A stretch of 9,543 nt of DNA from SFJ001 sp045118955 (lineage in GTDB: Bacteria; Bacillota; Clostridia; Oscillospirales; Ruminococcaceae), in NCBI GenBank assembly GCA_045118955.1, contig JBGVKB010000025.1, forward strand, positions 1 through 9,543, written 5' to 3'. Positions within the stretch are counted from its first letter, which is position 1. Every line of letters begins with the position of its first letter. The position numbers and the translations under genes were made by a program. The notes below the pieces were generated by a model. It did no database searches and had not been told where the DNA came from. It worked only from the letters and a program-made list of their open reading frames with translations. Shown piece after piece: positions 1 through 5,901 of this stretch.

Positions 1-30
1 GCTCGTCCGTCCAAACGCAAAAAGACAGCC

Positions 31-1335
31 TCACAGCGGCCCCTTGACCTTTTCGTCCCAGTCCGACAGGGCGGCGGCCTCCTCCTCGTTGGGCCGGAGG
101 GTGGCCCGGTCGGCGGTGTGGCCGGGGCCGTGCAGACCCAGGTCGTTCTTCATGGTGCTGGCGGCGCCGATGGCGGCGCGGCCGTATTTTTTGCGGATGG
201 CGTCCAGACTGCTCTCCAGCCGCTCCCGCTTGGGGTCGGGCTGGGGCACGTCCTCAAACAGGCTCTGCTGCACCGCCGCAGGCTCCTCGGTGATGTGCTG
301 GGCGGTGACGGTCAGCATCCGGATGGGGCGGCTCAGCACCCAGTTGGCGGTCACCAGCTCCCAGCAGGCGGCGGCCAGGTCGCGGGCCAGGTGGGTGCTC
401 TGGGGCAGCTTTTTCTGGCGGGTGATGGAGTGGAACTCCGGGTCGCGGATGGTGACCTGCACCCCGTTCGCCCACAGGCCGTGGCGGCGCAGCCGGCCGG
501 CCACCTCGTCGCACAGGGCGGCAAGGGCGGTGCGGATGTCCGCCGCCCCCTCCAGATTGCGGCGGAAGGTCATGCCGTTGCCCACGCTCTTCACCGGGTC
601 GCTCTCGCCCACAAGGCGCACCGGCGCGTCGTCCTCGCCCCGGGCGTAGCGGCTCAGCTCGCCCCCCAGCTTGCCCAGCAGCCGGGTCAGGTCGGCGGGG
701 TCGGCGGCGGCGAGCTGCCCGATGGTGGTGATGCCCAGCATCCCGAGCTGCTTGCGGGCGGCCTTGCCCACATACAGCAGGTCCCCCACCGGCAGCGGCC
801 AGACGATGCGCTCCACGTCCTCCGGGCGGATGACCGTGGTGGCGTTGGGCTTTTTGTAGTCGCTGCCCAGCTTGGCAAAAATTTTGTTGAAGCTCACCCC
901 CACGCTGATGGTCAGCCCGGTGGTCTCGCGCACCTCGCTGCGGATCTGGTTCGCCAGCGCGAGGGGGCTTTTGGCGAACAGGTGCCAGGTGTGGGTGATG
1001 TCCAGCCAGCTCTCGTCGATGCCGAAGGCCTCCACCCGGTCGCTGTATTTCTGATAGATGCCGTTGATGACCCGGCTGTAGTGGCTGTACTTCTCCCGGT
1101 GGGGCGGCAGCAGCACCAGATGGGGGCACTTGGCGCGGGCGCTCCAGATGGTCTCGGCGGTCTGCACCCCGTACTGCTTGGCCGGCTCGTTCTTGGCCAG
1201 CACGATGCCGTGGCGGCCCTCCGGGTCGCCGCAGACCGCCACCGGGGTGCCCATCAGCTCCGGGTGGGCCAGCAGCTCCACGCTGGCGAAAAAGCTGTTG
1301 CAGTCGCAGTGCAAAACCCAGCGGTCGGGCGTCAT
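31..1335 (-). CDS. dinB: Y-family translesion DNA polymerase (DNA polymerase IV, DinB-like)
   Basis: 434 residues. DinB polymerases copy across damaged or distorted template DNA with low fidelity. Seen here: an N-terminal palm start HCDCNSFFASVE, with Asp11 as the first metal ligand and the Phe15/16 steric-gate region. The second acidic motif is FGIDESWLD (Asp107, Glu108), followed by the SVGVSFNK...AKLGSDYKKPN block (about 144-164). A helix-hairpin-helix-like thumb (about 181-225) and a little-finger domain (about 245-345) follow. QQSLF at 356-360 resembles the beta-clamp binding pentapeptide. The C-terminal extension of about 70 residues makes it longer than the 351-residue E. coli protein, as is usual in Firmicutes. 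The ATG follows an AAAGGAGG site (1344-1351 on the other strand) by 8 nt. It is monocistronic in view and divergent from the next gene. No LexA-type SOS box was recognised. The family call is firm; Pol IV versus another DinB/UmuC subgroup is less certain. Confidence 0.95.
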   Translation of the reverse strand: MTPDRWVLHCDCNSFFASVELLAHPELMGTPVAVCGDPEGRHGIVLAKNEPAKQYGVQTAETIWSARAKCPHLVLLPPHREKYSHYSRVINGIYQKYSDRVEAFGIDESWLDITHTWHLFAKSPLALANQIRSEVRETTGLTISVGVSFNKIFAKLGSDYKKPNATTVIRPEDVERIVWPLPVGDLLYVGKAARKQLGMLGITTIGQLAAADPADLTRLLGKLGGELSRYARGEDDAPVRLVGESDPVKSVGNGMTFRRNLEGAADIRTALAALCDEVAGRLRRHGLWANGVQVTIRDPEFHSITRQKKLPQSTHLARDLAAACWELVTANWVLSRPIRMLTVTAQHITEEPAAVQQSLFEDVPQPDPKRERLESSLDAIRKKYGRAAIGAASTMKNDLGLHGPGHTADRATLRPNEEEAAALSDWDEKVKGPL

Positions 1336-1370
1336 GGGCGGGGCCTCCTTTCGGCGTTGTTCTCAGCCCC

Positions 1371-1379
1371 ATTATACCA
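1371..1379 (-). promoter_or_regulatory. Extended -10 promoter for dinB
   Basis: On the minus strand the sequence reads TGGTATAAT: a perfect TATAAT preceded by the TGn extension. It lies about 20 nt upstream of the dinB Shine-Dalgarno. No good -35 is visible at 16-18 bp, which is tolerated with an extended -10. Confidence 0.7.
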
Positions 1380-1459
1380 CACCCCGCCGCCCTCCGCGCC
1401 CCATCTTCCAAAAACTGGGCAAAAACACACACATCGGACAAGTCCTGTTCATATTCCGA

Positions 1460-1468
1460 TGGTATCAT
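1460..1468 (+). promoter_or_regulatory. Extended -10 promoter for the CmpB-like gene
   Basis: TGGTATCAT reads as an extended -10 (TATCAT, 5 of 6 to consensus), 25 nt upstream of the ATG at 1493. The only -35-like hexamer, CGGACA at 1435-1440, is spaced too far away (22 bp), so the call rests on the -10. The AAAGGAG ribosome binding site is at 1477-1483. Confidence 0.5.
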
Positions 1469-1492
1469 AGCCGCGTAAAGGAGCGTGAGACC

Positions 1493-2380
1493 ATGCAGCT
1501 TCATCCCTTTGAGCCATACGAGCTGCTGTGGCTGTTTTTCATCTACTCGTTTTTGGGCTGGTGCGCCGAGGTGGCCTACGCCGCCATGACCACCGGCCGG
1601 CTGGTGAACCGGGGCTTCCTCAACGGCCCCCTGTGCCCCATTTACGGCTTCGGCATGGCGGCGGTGCTGACCCTGCTGCTGCCCCTGCAGGAGAGCCTGC
1701 CGGTGCTGGTGGCCGGCTCCATGCTGCTGACCACCCTCATCGAGCTGGCGGGCGGCTGGGCGCTCAAGACCCTGTTCCACACCCGCTGGTGGGATTACAG
1801 CGACAAACCGCTGAATCTGGGCGGATACATCTGCCTTGAGTTCAGCGTGTACTGGGGCGTGGGCGCGGCGGTGATGGTGCGGCTGGTGCACCCGCAGCTC
1901 TTCCGGCTGGTGGGCTGGCTGCCCCGCCCGCTGGGCTGGGCGATGCTGGCGGTGCTGGCCGGGCTGTTCGCGGTGGACTTTGCCGCCACCCTCAAGACCA
2001 TCGCCGGGCTGGAGCACCGGCTGGAGGAGCTGGACGCGGCGGCGGCGTCCCTGCGGGCGTACAGCGACCGGCTCACCGCCCGGGTGGGCGGCGCGGCGCT
2101 GGAGCTGGACGAGCGGCTGGACGAGGGCAGGGAGGAGCTGGAGGCCCGCCGCCTTGCCGCCGAAGTGGAGCTGGAGGACCGGCTCACCGAAGCCCGGGCG
2201 GAGTATCTGGAGGAGCGGGCGGAGCTTCAGGCGCGGCTCGACCTGCTGCGGGCGGAGCTTCTGGACAGCCGCCTTGCGGCCAACCGGCGGGCGCACCGGC
2301 TGCTGCGGGCCTTCCCCCGCATGGAAAACCTGCGCCACACCGGCCTTTTGGCCGAGCTGCGCGACCGTCTGGAGCGCTGA
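1493..2380 (+). CDS. CmpB-type polytopic membrane protein (PF06541, 'putative ABC-transporter type IV') with coiled-coil C-terminus
   Basis: 295 residues. The N-terminal half matches what I know of the ABC_trans_CmpB family: a first segment with YSFLGWCAEVAY, then NRGFLNGPLCPIYGFG at 39-54 and WWDYSDKPLNLGGYICLEF at about 99-117. About five hydrophobic spans are visible (roughly 10-28, 50-66, 69-88, 112-132, 145-166). The function is not established; the ABC-transporter label is historical and no ATPase lies beside it. Residues from about 172 to 265 are a highly charged, Leu/Glu/Arg-rich helix with heptad character (HRLEELDAAAASLRAYSDRL and onward). This looks like a cytoplasmic coiled coil, which many family members carry in some form. 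Start: ATG with AAAGGAG 9 nt upstream. The reading frame stays open far upstream, but that part is antisense to dinB and lacks the family motifs. The gene stands alone, ending at a bidirectional terminator. Confidence 0.85.
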   Translation: MQLHPFEPYELLWLFFIYSFLGWCAEVAYAAMTTGRLVNRGFLNGPLCPIYGFGMAAVLTLLLPLQESLPVLVAGSMLLTTLIELAGGWALKTLFHTRWWDYSDKPLNLGGYICLEFSVYWGVGAAVMVRLVHPQLFRLVGWLPRPLGWAMLAVLAGLFAVDFAATLKTIAGLEHRLEELDAAAASLRAYSDRLTARVGGAALELDERLDEGREELEARRLAAEVELEDRLTEARAEYLEERAELQARLDLLRAELLDSRLAANRRAHRLLRAFPRMENLRHTGLLAELRDRLER

Positions 2381-2400
2381 ACCCCACCCAAAACAGGCAA

Positions 2401-2450
2401 AAAAAGGCACCCGCCCTGCGCGAACACACGCAGGCGGGTGCTTTCTTTTT
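2401..2450. terminator. Bidirectional intrinsic terminator between convergent genes
   Basis: GCACCCGCC(C)TGCG at 2407-2420 pairs with CGCAGGCGGGTGC at 2429-2441: 13 base pairs with one bulged C and an 8-nt loop. On the plus strand it is followed by CTTTCTTTTT, and on the minus strand by a T-run (A-run at 2399-2405 on plus). It can therefore stop both the CmpB-like gene and the nrdG operon. Confidence 0.9.
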
Positions 2451-2475
2451 GTTTGGCGGGGTTTGGTGCGGGCGG

Positions 2476-2997
2476 TCAGTACTCGCCGCCCACCCAGCGC
2501 TCCCGGGTCTCCCACACGGCTCTGCCGGCGGCAAGGCTGGCAGGTACGTTCAGGATGCGCTGGTTCTCACTGCCCCGAAAGCGCAGGCTCAGGCTGCGCT
2601 GCGCCTCCAGAAACGGCCCGTCCACCAGAATGTCCAGACCTTCCAGCAGGGCCATGCGGTCGGGGTCGCCCTCGGCCAGCAGCTCCTCAAAGGTGTAGCC
2701 GGTGTAGCTGGCCACCTCGTAGCCGGCGGCCTTCAGCAGGCGGGCGGCCTCGGCGTGGGCGGCTGCCTGTGCAAACGGCTCGCCGCCGGAGAAGGTCACC
2801 CCCCGCACCAGCGGGTTGCGCTTCACATGGGCCAGCAGCTCCTCGGCGGTCACCTCAAAGCCGCCCTCAAAGGGCCAGGTCTCGGGGTTGTGGCAGCCGG
2901 GGCAGTGGTGCGGGCAGCCCTGACAGAAGGTGGTGAACCGGATGCCCGGCCCGTCCACGATGCTGTCCCCGGCGAAGCCCGCCAGCTTCAGGCTCAC
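2476..2997 (-). CDS. nrdG: Anaerobic ribonucleoside-triphosphate reductase activating protein (radical SAM)
   Basis: 173 residues from a GTG start. NrdG uses a [4Fe-4S] cluster and S-adenosylmethionine to generate the glycyl radical on class III ribonucleotide reductase. Visible: DSIVDGPGIR at 11-20, then FCQGCPHHCPGCHNPET, where Cys28, Cys32 and Cys35 form the CX3CX2C cluster motif. FSGGEPF (Gly71-Gly72-Glu73-Pro74) is the SAM-binding motif. Length fits the family (about 150-180). I place the start at GTG 2997 because the protein then begins SLKLAGFAGDSIVDG, matching the usual N-terminus. An upstream in-frame ATG at 3054 would add 19 residues of unlike sequence inside the preceding ORF. The GTG overlaps the stop of that ORF as GTGA and has no strong ribosome binding site of its own, implying translational coupling. 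Last gene of the nrdD operon. Confidence 0.95.
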   Translation of the reverse strand: MSLKLAGFAGDSIVDGPGIRFTTFCQGCPHHCPGCHNPETWPFEGGFEVTAEELLAHVKRNPLVRGVTFSGGEPFAQAAAHAEAARLLKAAGYEVASYTGYTFEELLAEGDPDRMALLEGLDILVDGPFLEAQRSLSLRFRGSENQRILNVPASLAAGRAVWETRERWVGGEY

Positions 2998-3149
2998 AGG
3001 CCGGTGCCGTGCTTCACACGGTCGCGCTCCTCGGCCTTCTTGGCATCGTTCCACTTATCCATGGTGCCCACCAGATAGCCGGTGATGCGGCGGATGCGCT
3101 CAAACTCCACATCCTTGCCAACGACGGACTGACGCTGCATAGCAGACAT
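2994..3149 (-). CDS. Stand-alone glycyl-radical segment of NrdD (51 residues)
   Basis: 51 residues with a strong AAAGGAGG site 7 nt before the ATG. Residues 17-48 look like the extreme C-terminus of NrdD. RRITGYLVG matches the RVxGY glycyl-radical motif (E. coli NrdD RRVCGYLG), making Gly24 the candidate radical residue. It is followed by WNDAKKAEERDRVKHG, which matches the conserved NrdD end (N-x-GK/AK...RVKH). The neighbouring large NrdD lacks this segment, so the peptide probably docks on it and receives the radical from NrdG, much as GrcA/YfiD can replace the radical domain of pyruvate formate-lyase. It lies in the same reading frame as nrdD, separated by 126 nt containing a second in-frame stop (TAG at 3231-3233). 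Its own ribosome binding site and the GTGA overlap with nrdG argue for a maintained gene rather than debris. Homology is strong by eye; the two-chain enzyme is inference. Confidence 0.88.
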   Translation of the reverse strand: MSAMQRQSVVGKDVEFERIRRITGYLVGTMDKWNDAKKAEERDRVKHGTGL

Positions 3150-3174
3150 AATAGTTCCTCCTTTATAAAGGTGA

Positions 3175-3191
3175 GCGGGCGGTGCGCCCGC
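3175..3191. other. Intergenic hairpin upstream of the small nrd ORF
   Basis: GCGGGCG at 3175-3181 and CGCCCGC at 3185-3191 form a perfect 7-bp stem with a 3-nt loop in the gap between nrdD and the 51-residue ORF, 11 nt upstream of its AAAGGAGG site in transcript terms. There is no following T-run, so it is not a classical terminator. It could stabilise or segment the transcript. Confidence 0.5.
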
Positions 3192-3256
3192 GGCGGTTCG
3201 GGTTCGGGTCGTTCTCTCTGCAAGACCATCCTAGCATGGCCCGGCGGGGCGATGCG

Positions 3257-3270
3257 GTTGCCGCGGCAAC
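3257..3270. repeat. 14-bp perfect palindrome just downstream of nrdD
   Basis: GTTGCCGCGGCAAC is fully self-complementary and starts 5 nt after the nrdD stop. As RNA it gives a 5-bp stem with a CGCG loop. No T-tract follows in the transcript direction. A role in transcript 3'-end stability is possible but unproven. Confidence 0.5.
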
Positions 3271-3275
3271 AAACA

Positions 3276-5549
3276 TCAGTCGCAGCCGCAGAACTTGGGC
3301 ACGCTGGGGTACTTCTTGCGCAGCTCCTCCAGCTTCTCGGCGCTCAGGGCCTCGCCGCTGCGGCGGCCGCAGCGGGGGCACACGTCCCCGATGACGCCCA
3401 CATAGCCGCAGACCGGGTCGCGGTCCACCGGGTGGTTGATGCTGCCGTAGCCGATGCCCGCGTCGTGCATACAGCGCACCACGCTCTCAAAGGCCTCCAC
3501 GTTGTTGGCGGTGTCGCCGTCCAGCTCCACATAGCTGATGTGGCCGGCGTTGGTCAGGGCGTGGTAGGGGGCCTCGGTCTGGATCTTGTCGTAGGCGGAG
3601 ATGTCGTACCACACCGGCACATGGAAGCTGTTGGTGTAGTACTCCCGGTCGGTGACGCCGGGGATCACGCCGTAGCGCTTGCGGTCCATGCCCACAAAGC
3701 GGCCGGACAGGCCCTCGGCGGGGGTGGCCAGCAGGCCGTAGTTCATCTTGGTCTCCTGGGCCTTGCGGTCGCAGAAGGCGCGCATATAGCCCACGATCTC
3801 CAGACCCTTCTGCTGCATCTCGGCGCTCTCGCCGTGGTGGTGGCCGTACAGGGCGGTCAGGGTCTCGGCCAGACCGATGAAGCCGATGGACAGGCTGCCG
3901 TGCTTGAGCACCTCGCCCACCGTGTCGTTGATGCTCAGCTTGTCGCTGTCCAGCCACACGCCCTGACCCATCAGGAACGGGTAGTTGTAGACGTGCTTGG
4001 CGGCCTGAATGTGGTAGCGGTCCATGAGCTGACCGGCGGCCAGCTCCAGCACCTCGTCCAGCTTCTTGTAGAACAGCGCCTCGTCGCCGTGGGCCTCGAT
4101 GGCCACGCGGGGCAGGTTGATGGAGGTGAAGCTCAGGTTGCCGCGGCTGAAGGAGATCTGCTGGTCGGGGTCGTAGACGTTGGTCATCACCCGGGTGCGG
4201 CAGCCCATGGTGGCCACCTCGGTCTCGGGGCGGCCGGGCACATAGTACTGCAGGTTGAAGGGGCTGTCCAGGAACACATAGTTGGGGAACAGCCGCTTGG
4301 CGCTGACCCGCATGCTCAGCTTGAACAGGTCGTAGTTGAGGTCGCTCTCGTTGTAGTTGACCCCCTCTTTCACCTTAAAGATGTGGATGGGGAAGATGGC
4401 GGTCTCGCCGTGGCCCAGGCCGGCCTCCAGCGCCAGCAGGGTGTTGCGGATGGCCATGCGGCCCTCGGGGGTGGTGTCGGTGCCGTAGTTGATGCTGCTG
4501 AAGGGGGTCTGGGCACCGGCGCGGCTGTGCATGGTGTTCAGGTTGTGGATGAAGCCCTCCATGGCCTGGTAGGTCTCCCGGTCGGTCTCCATCACGGCGC
4601 GGCGGCGGCTGCGGGCCACCAGCTCGGCACACTTCTCCACGCTCAGGCCGGTGTCGTCGGCGATGGCCTGTGCCACCTTCGCGTCGAACTCCTCCGCGTC
4701 GCGGCCCATGCGGGGGGTGCCCACCGCGGCCACAAGGCTCTTGAAGTGGTCGAGGCGGCCGTCCTGATCCAGCACCACCTCCACCGCGTCCGCCAGCTTG
4801 CGGGAGTAGTAGCGGGCAAAGCTCTTGGCGATGCCCTCGGCCATGGTGTAGTCGAAGTTGGGCACGCCCTGACCGCCGTGCTGGTCGTTCTGGTTGGCCT
4901 GAATGGCGATGGCGGCCAGCGCGGCGTAGCTGGCGATGGACATCGGCTCCCGCAGGAAGCCGTGGCCGGTGGAGAAGCCCCCGTGGAACAGCTTCAGCAG
5001 GTCGATCTGGCAGCAGGTCTCGGTGAGGGCGTAGAAGTCGAAGTCGTGGATGTGGATGTCGCCCTCCCGGTGGGCGATGGCCTGCTCCGGGGTGAGCAGG
5101 TGGGAGGCGTTGTAGGCCTTGGCGGCGCTGGTGCCCATCTGCAGCATGGCGCCCATGCTGCCGTTGCCGTCAATGTTGGCGTTGTCCCGCTTCAGGTTGG
5201 AGTAGCGGGCGTCCACGTTGACGATCTCGTCGATGGCCTGCATCAGGCTGGTGTTGGCCTCCCGGATGCGGGTGCGGTTGGCCCGGTAGAGGATGTACTT
5301 CTTGGCGGCCTCCTCGTGGCCGGTCTCCATCAGGGCCTTCTCGACCTGATCCTGCACCTGCTCGATCTGGGGGGAGCAGTCCTCGCCGCAGATGTCGGCG
5401 ATCTTCTCGGTGACCAGATTGGCGATGCGGGCGGCCTCGGCGGCGCTCTCCTCGCCGCAGGCGGTGAGTGCCTTCAGGATGGCCTTTGCGATCTTGCCCT
5501 CGTCGAACAGGACCTCGCGGCCATCGCGCTTGATGATGCTCTTAATCAT
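3276..5549 (-). CDS. nrdD: Anaerobic (class III) ribonucleoside-triphosphate reductase, large chain without glycyl-radical segment
   Basis: 757 residues. Reduces ribonucleoside triphosphates to deoxyribonucleotides under anoxia. Residues 1-95 form an ATP-cone (MIKSIIKRDGREVLFDEGKI...), the usual allosteric domain. Then come HIHDFDFYALTETCCQIDL (Cys179/Cys180), NFDYTMAEGIAKSFARYY (231-248), TPFSSINYGTD (348-358), and ATMGCRTRVMTNVYD around Cys450, a candidate thiyl-radical cysteine in the finger loop. The C-terminal ribbon has VCGYVG (Cys714) and CPRCGR (Cys724/Cys727). Where other NrdDs continue into the RVxGY glycyl-radical end, this one instead has about 27 unrelated residues ending KFCGCD. 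Start: ATG 5549 with AGGAGG 6 nt upstream and a family-like N-terminus. The frame is open for 58 more codons upstream, but those residues do not look like NrdD. First gene of an operon with the small glycyl-radical ORF and nrdG. Confidence 0.96.
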   Translation of the reverse strand: MIKSIIKRDGREVLFDEGKIAKAILKALTACGEESAAEAARIANLVTEKIADICGEDCSPQIEQVQDQVEKALMETGHEEAAKKYILYRANRTRIREANTSLMQAIDEIVNVDARYSNLKRDNANIDGNGSMGAMLQMGTSAAKAYNASHLLTPEQAIAHREGDIHIHDFDFYALTETCCQIDLLKLFHGGFSTGHGFLREPMSIASYAALAAIAIQANQNDQHGGQGVPNFDYTMAEGIAKSFARYYSRKLADAVEVVLDQDGRLDHFKSLVAAVGTPRMGRDAEEFDAKVAQAIADDTGLSVEKCAELVARSRRRAVMETDRETYQAMEGFIHNLNTMHSRAGAQTPFSSINYGTDTTPEGRMAIRNTLLALEAGLGHGETAIFPIHIFKVKEGVNYNESDLNYDLFKLSMRVSAKRLFPNYVFLDSPFNLQYYVPGRPETEVATMGCRTRVMTNVYDPDQQISFSRGNLSFTSINLPRVAIEAHGDEALFYKKLDEVLELAAGQLMDRYHIQAAKHVYNYPFLMGQGVWLDSDKLSINDTVGEVLKHGSLSIGFIGLAETLTALYGHHHGESAEMQQKGLEIVGYMRAFCDRKAQETKMNYGLLATPAEGLSGRFVGMDRKRYGVIPGVTDREYYTNSFHVPVWYDISAYDKIQTEAPYHALTNAGHISYVELDGDTANNVEAFESVVRCMHDAGIGYGSINHPVDRDPVCGYVGVIGDVCPRCGRRSGEALSAEKLEELRKKYPSVPKFCGCD

Positions 5550-5556
5550 GGAGTTC

Positions 5557-5562
5557 CTCCTG
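5557..5562 (-). promoter_or_regulatory. Shine-Dalgarno deciding the nrdD start
   Basis: AGGAGG on the minus strand, 7 nt before ATG 5549. It fixes the start at MIKSIIKRDG rather than at the ATG 174 bases upstream (5723). Confidence 0.85.
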
Positions 5563-5723
5563 AGTAGTCTGGTGGGTGTGGGGGGATATGTGAGGGCAGG
5601 CGCGGCAGCGCAAAAATGCCCGCGCACCCGCCGGATTGGCAGAAAAAACGACCCGGTCACGGCGGAACAAGCAGAGCGCCCCGGAGCGGCCGCGGTCGGT
5701 AATAACGGGCGGCCTGTCAACAA

Positions 5724-5739
5724 AAAGTATATTTAGGGC
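5724..5739. promoter_or_regulatory. Second, weaker NrdR-box-like site downstream of the nrdD start site
   Basis: AAAGTATATTTAGGGC matches 9 of the 10 core positions of the NrdR box (only the leading C is G) and about 11 of 16 overall. Its phase is 41 bp from the first site, close to four helical turns. NrdR boxes normally come in helically phased pairs, which supports the call, but the usual gap is shorter and the match is imperfect. Confidence 0.4.
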
Positions 5740-5758
5740 CCGATGCGGTGCAGTTAAT

Positions 5759-5787
5759 ATTATGCCACTAGATGTTGTGCCCGTCAA
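5759..5787 (-). promoter_or_regulatory. nrdD operon promoter
   Basis: On the minus strand, TTGACG (5787-5782, 5 of 6 to -35 consensus) and CATAAT (5764-5759, 5 of 6 to -10 consensus) are separated by exactly 17 bp. Transcription would start near 5752. Confidence 0.75.
5765..5780. promoter_or_regulatory. NrdR-box-like operator inside the nrdD promoter spacer
   Basis: CCACTAGATGTTGTGC matches the NrdR consensus acaCwAtATaTwGtgt at 13 of 16 positions, with the core C-w-A-n-A-T-n-T-w-G intact. It fills the spacer between the -35 and -10 hexamers, a position where a bound repressor would block RNA polymerase. NrdR is the ATP/dATP-sensing repressor of ribonucleotide reductase genes in most bacteria. 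nrdR itself is not in the window. Confidence 0.65.
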
Positions 5788-5851
5788 GTCACTATACTAC
5801 AGAATCTTCACCAAAAAAGGCCGGAAAAATTTTGCATCTTTGGCGTGTGTA

Positions 5852-5860
5852 TGATACTAT
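5852..5860 (+). promoter_or_regulatory. Extended -10 promoter for the metallopeptidase gene
   Basis: TGATACTAT gives TGn plus TACTAT (5 of 6), with TTGCAT 17 bp upstream (5832-5837) as a weak -35. Transcription would start near 5867, giving a leader of about 35 nt before ATG 5902. Confidence 0.5.
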
Positions 5861-5901
5861 TTTTACTTGACAAGAGCCATTTGACCGAGGGGGAAAGACA
5901 G

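Larger units (their letters stand above)
5550..5752 (-). promoter_or_regulatory. Long 5' leader of the nrdD operon
   Basis: About 200 nt lie between the predicted transcription start and nrdD, with no convincing ORF. A hairpin at 5600-5625 (GCGCGGCA against TGCCCGCGC, one bulged base) lies about 40 nt before the Shine-Dalgarno. Further upstream, CGACC and GGTCG could close a stem directly before a T6 run (A-run at 5642-5647 on plus), an attenuator-like arrangement with a weak stem. I recognise no known riboswitch class. Confidence 0.4.

Noticed and set aside
1..30. Terminator for dinB
   Set aside because: A short T-run follows the stop on the minus strand, but no convincing stem precedes it and the region is cut by the window edge.
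118..1470. Long plus-strand open frame of 450 codons across dinB
   Set aside because: It is antisense to a clear polymerase gene, is rich in Ala/Gly/His/Val as expected from the complement of GC-rich codons, and shows no domain.
1336..1492. Possible SOS (LexA) box between dinB and the CmpB-like gene
   Set aside because: The GTTC-containing pieces (near 1356 and 1446) do not form a GAAC-N4-GTTC type palindrome.
3276..3278. Stop-codon readthrough or recoding joining nrdD to the glycyl-radical ORF
   Set aside because: A second in-frame stop (TAG at 3231-3233) follows and the small ORF has its own strong ribosome binding site, so separate translation is simpler.
3009..5567. 852-codon plus-strand open frame across nrdD
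   Set aside because: The composition (His/Val/Ala/Gly/Leu repeats) is that of an antisense shadow, and the minus strand encodes unmistakable NrdD.
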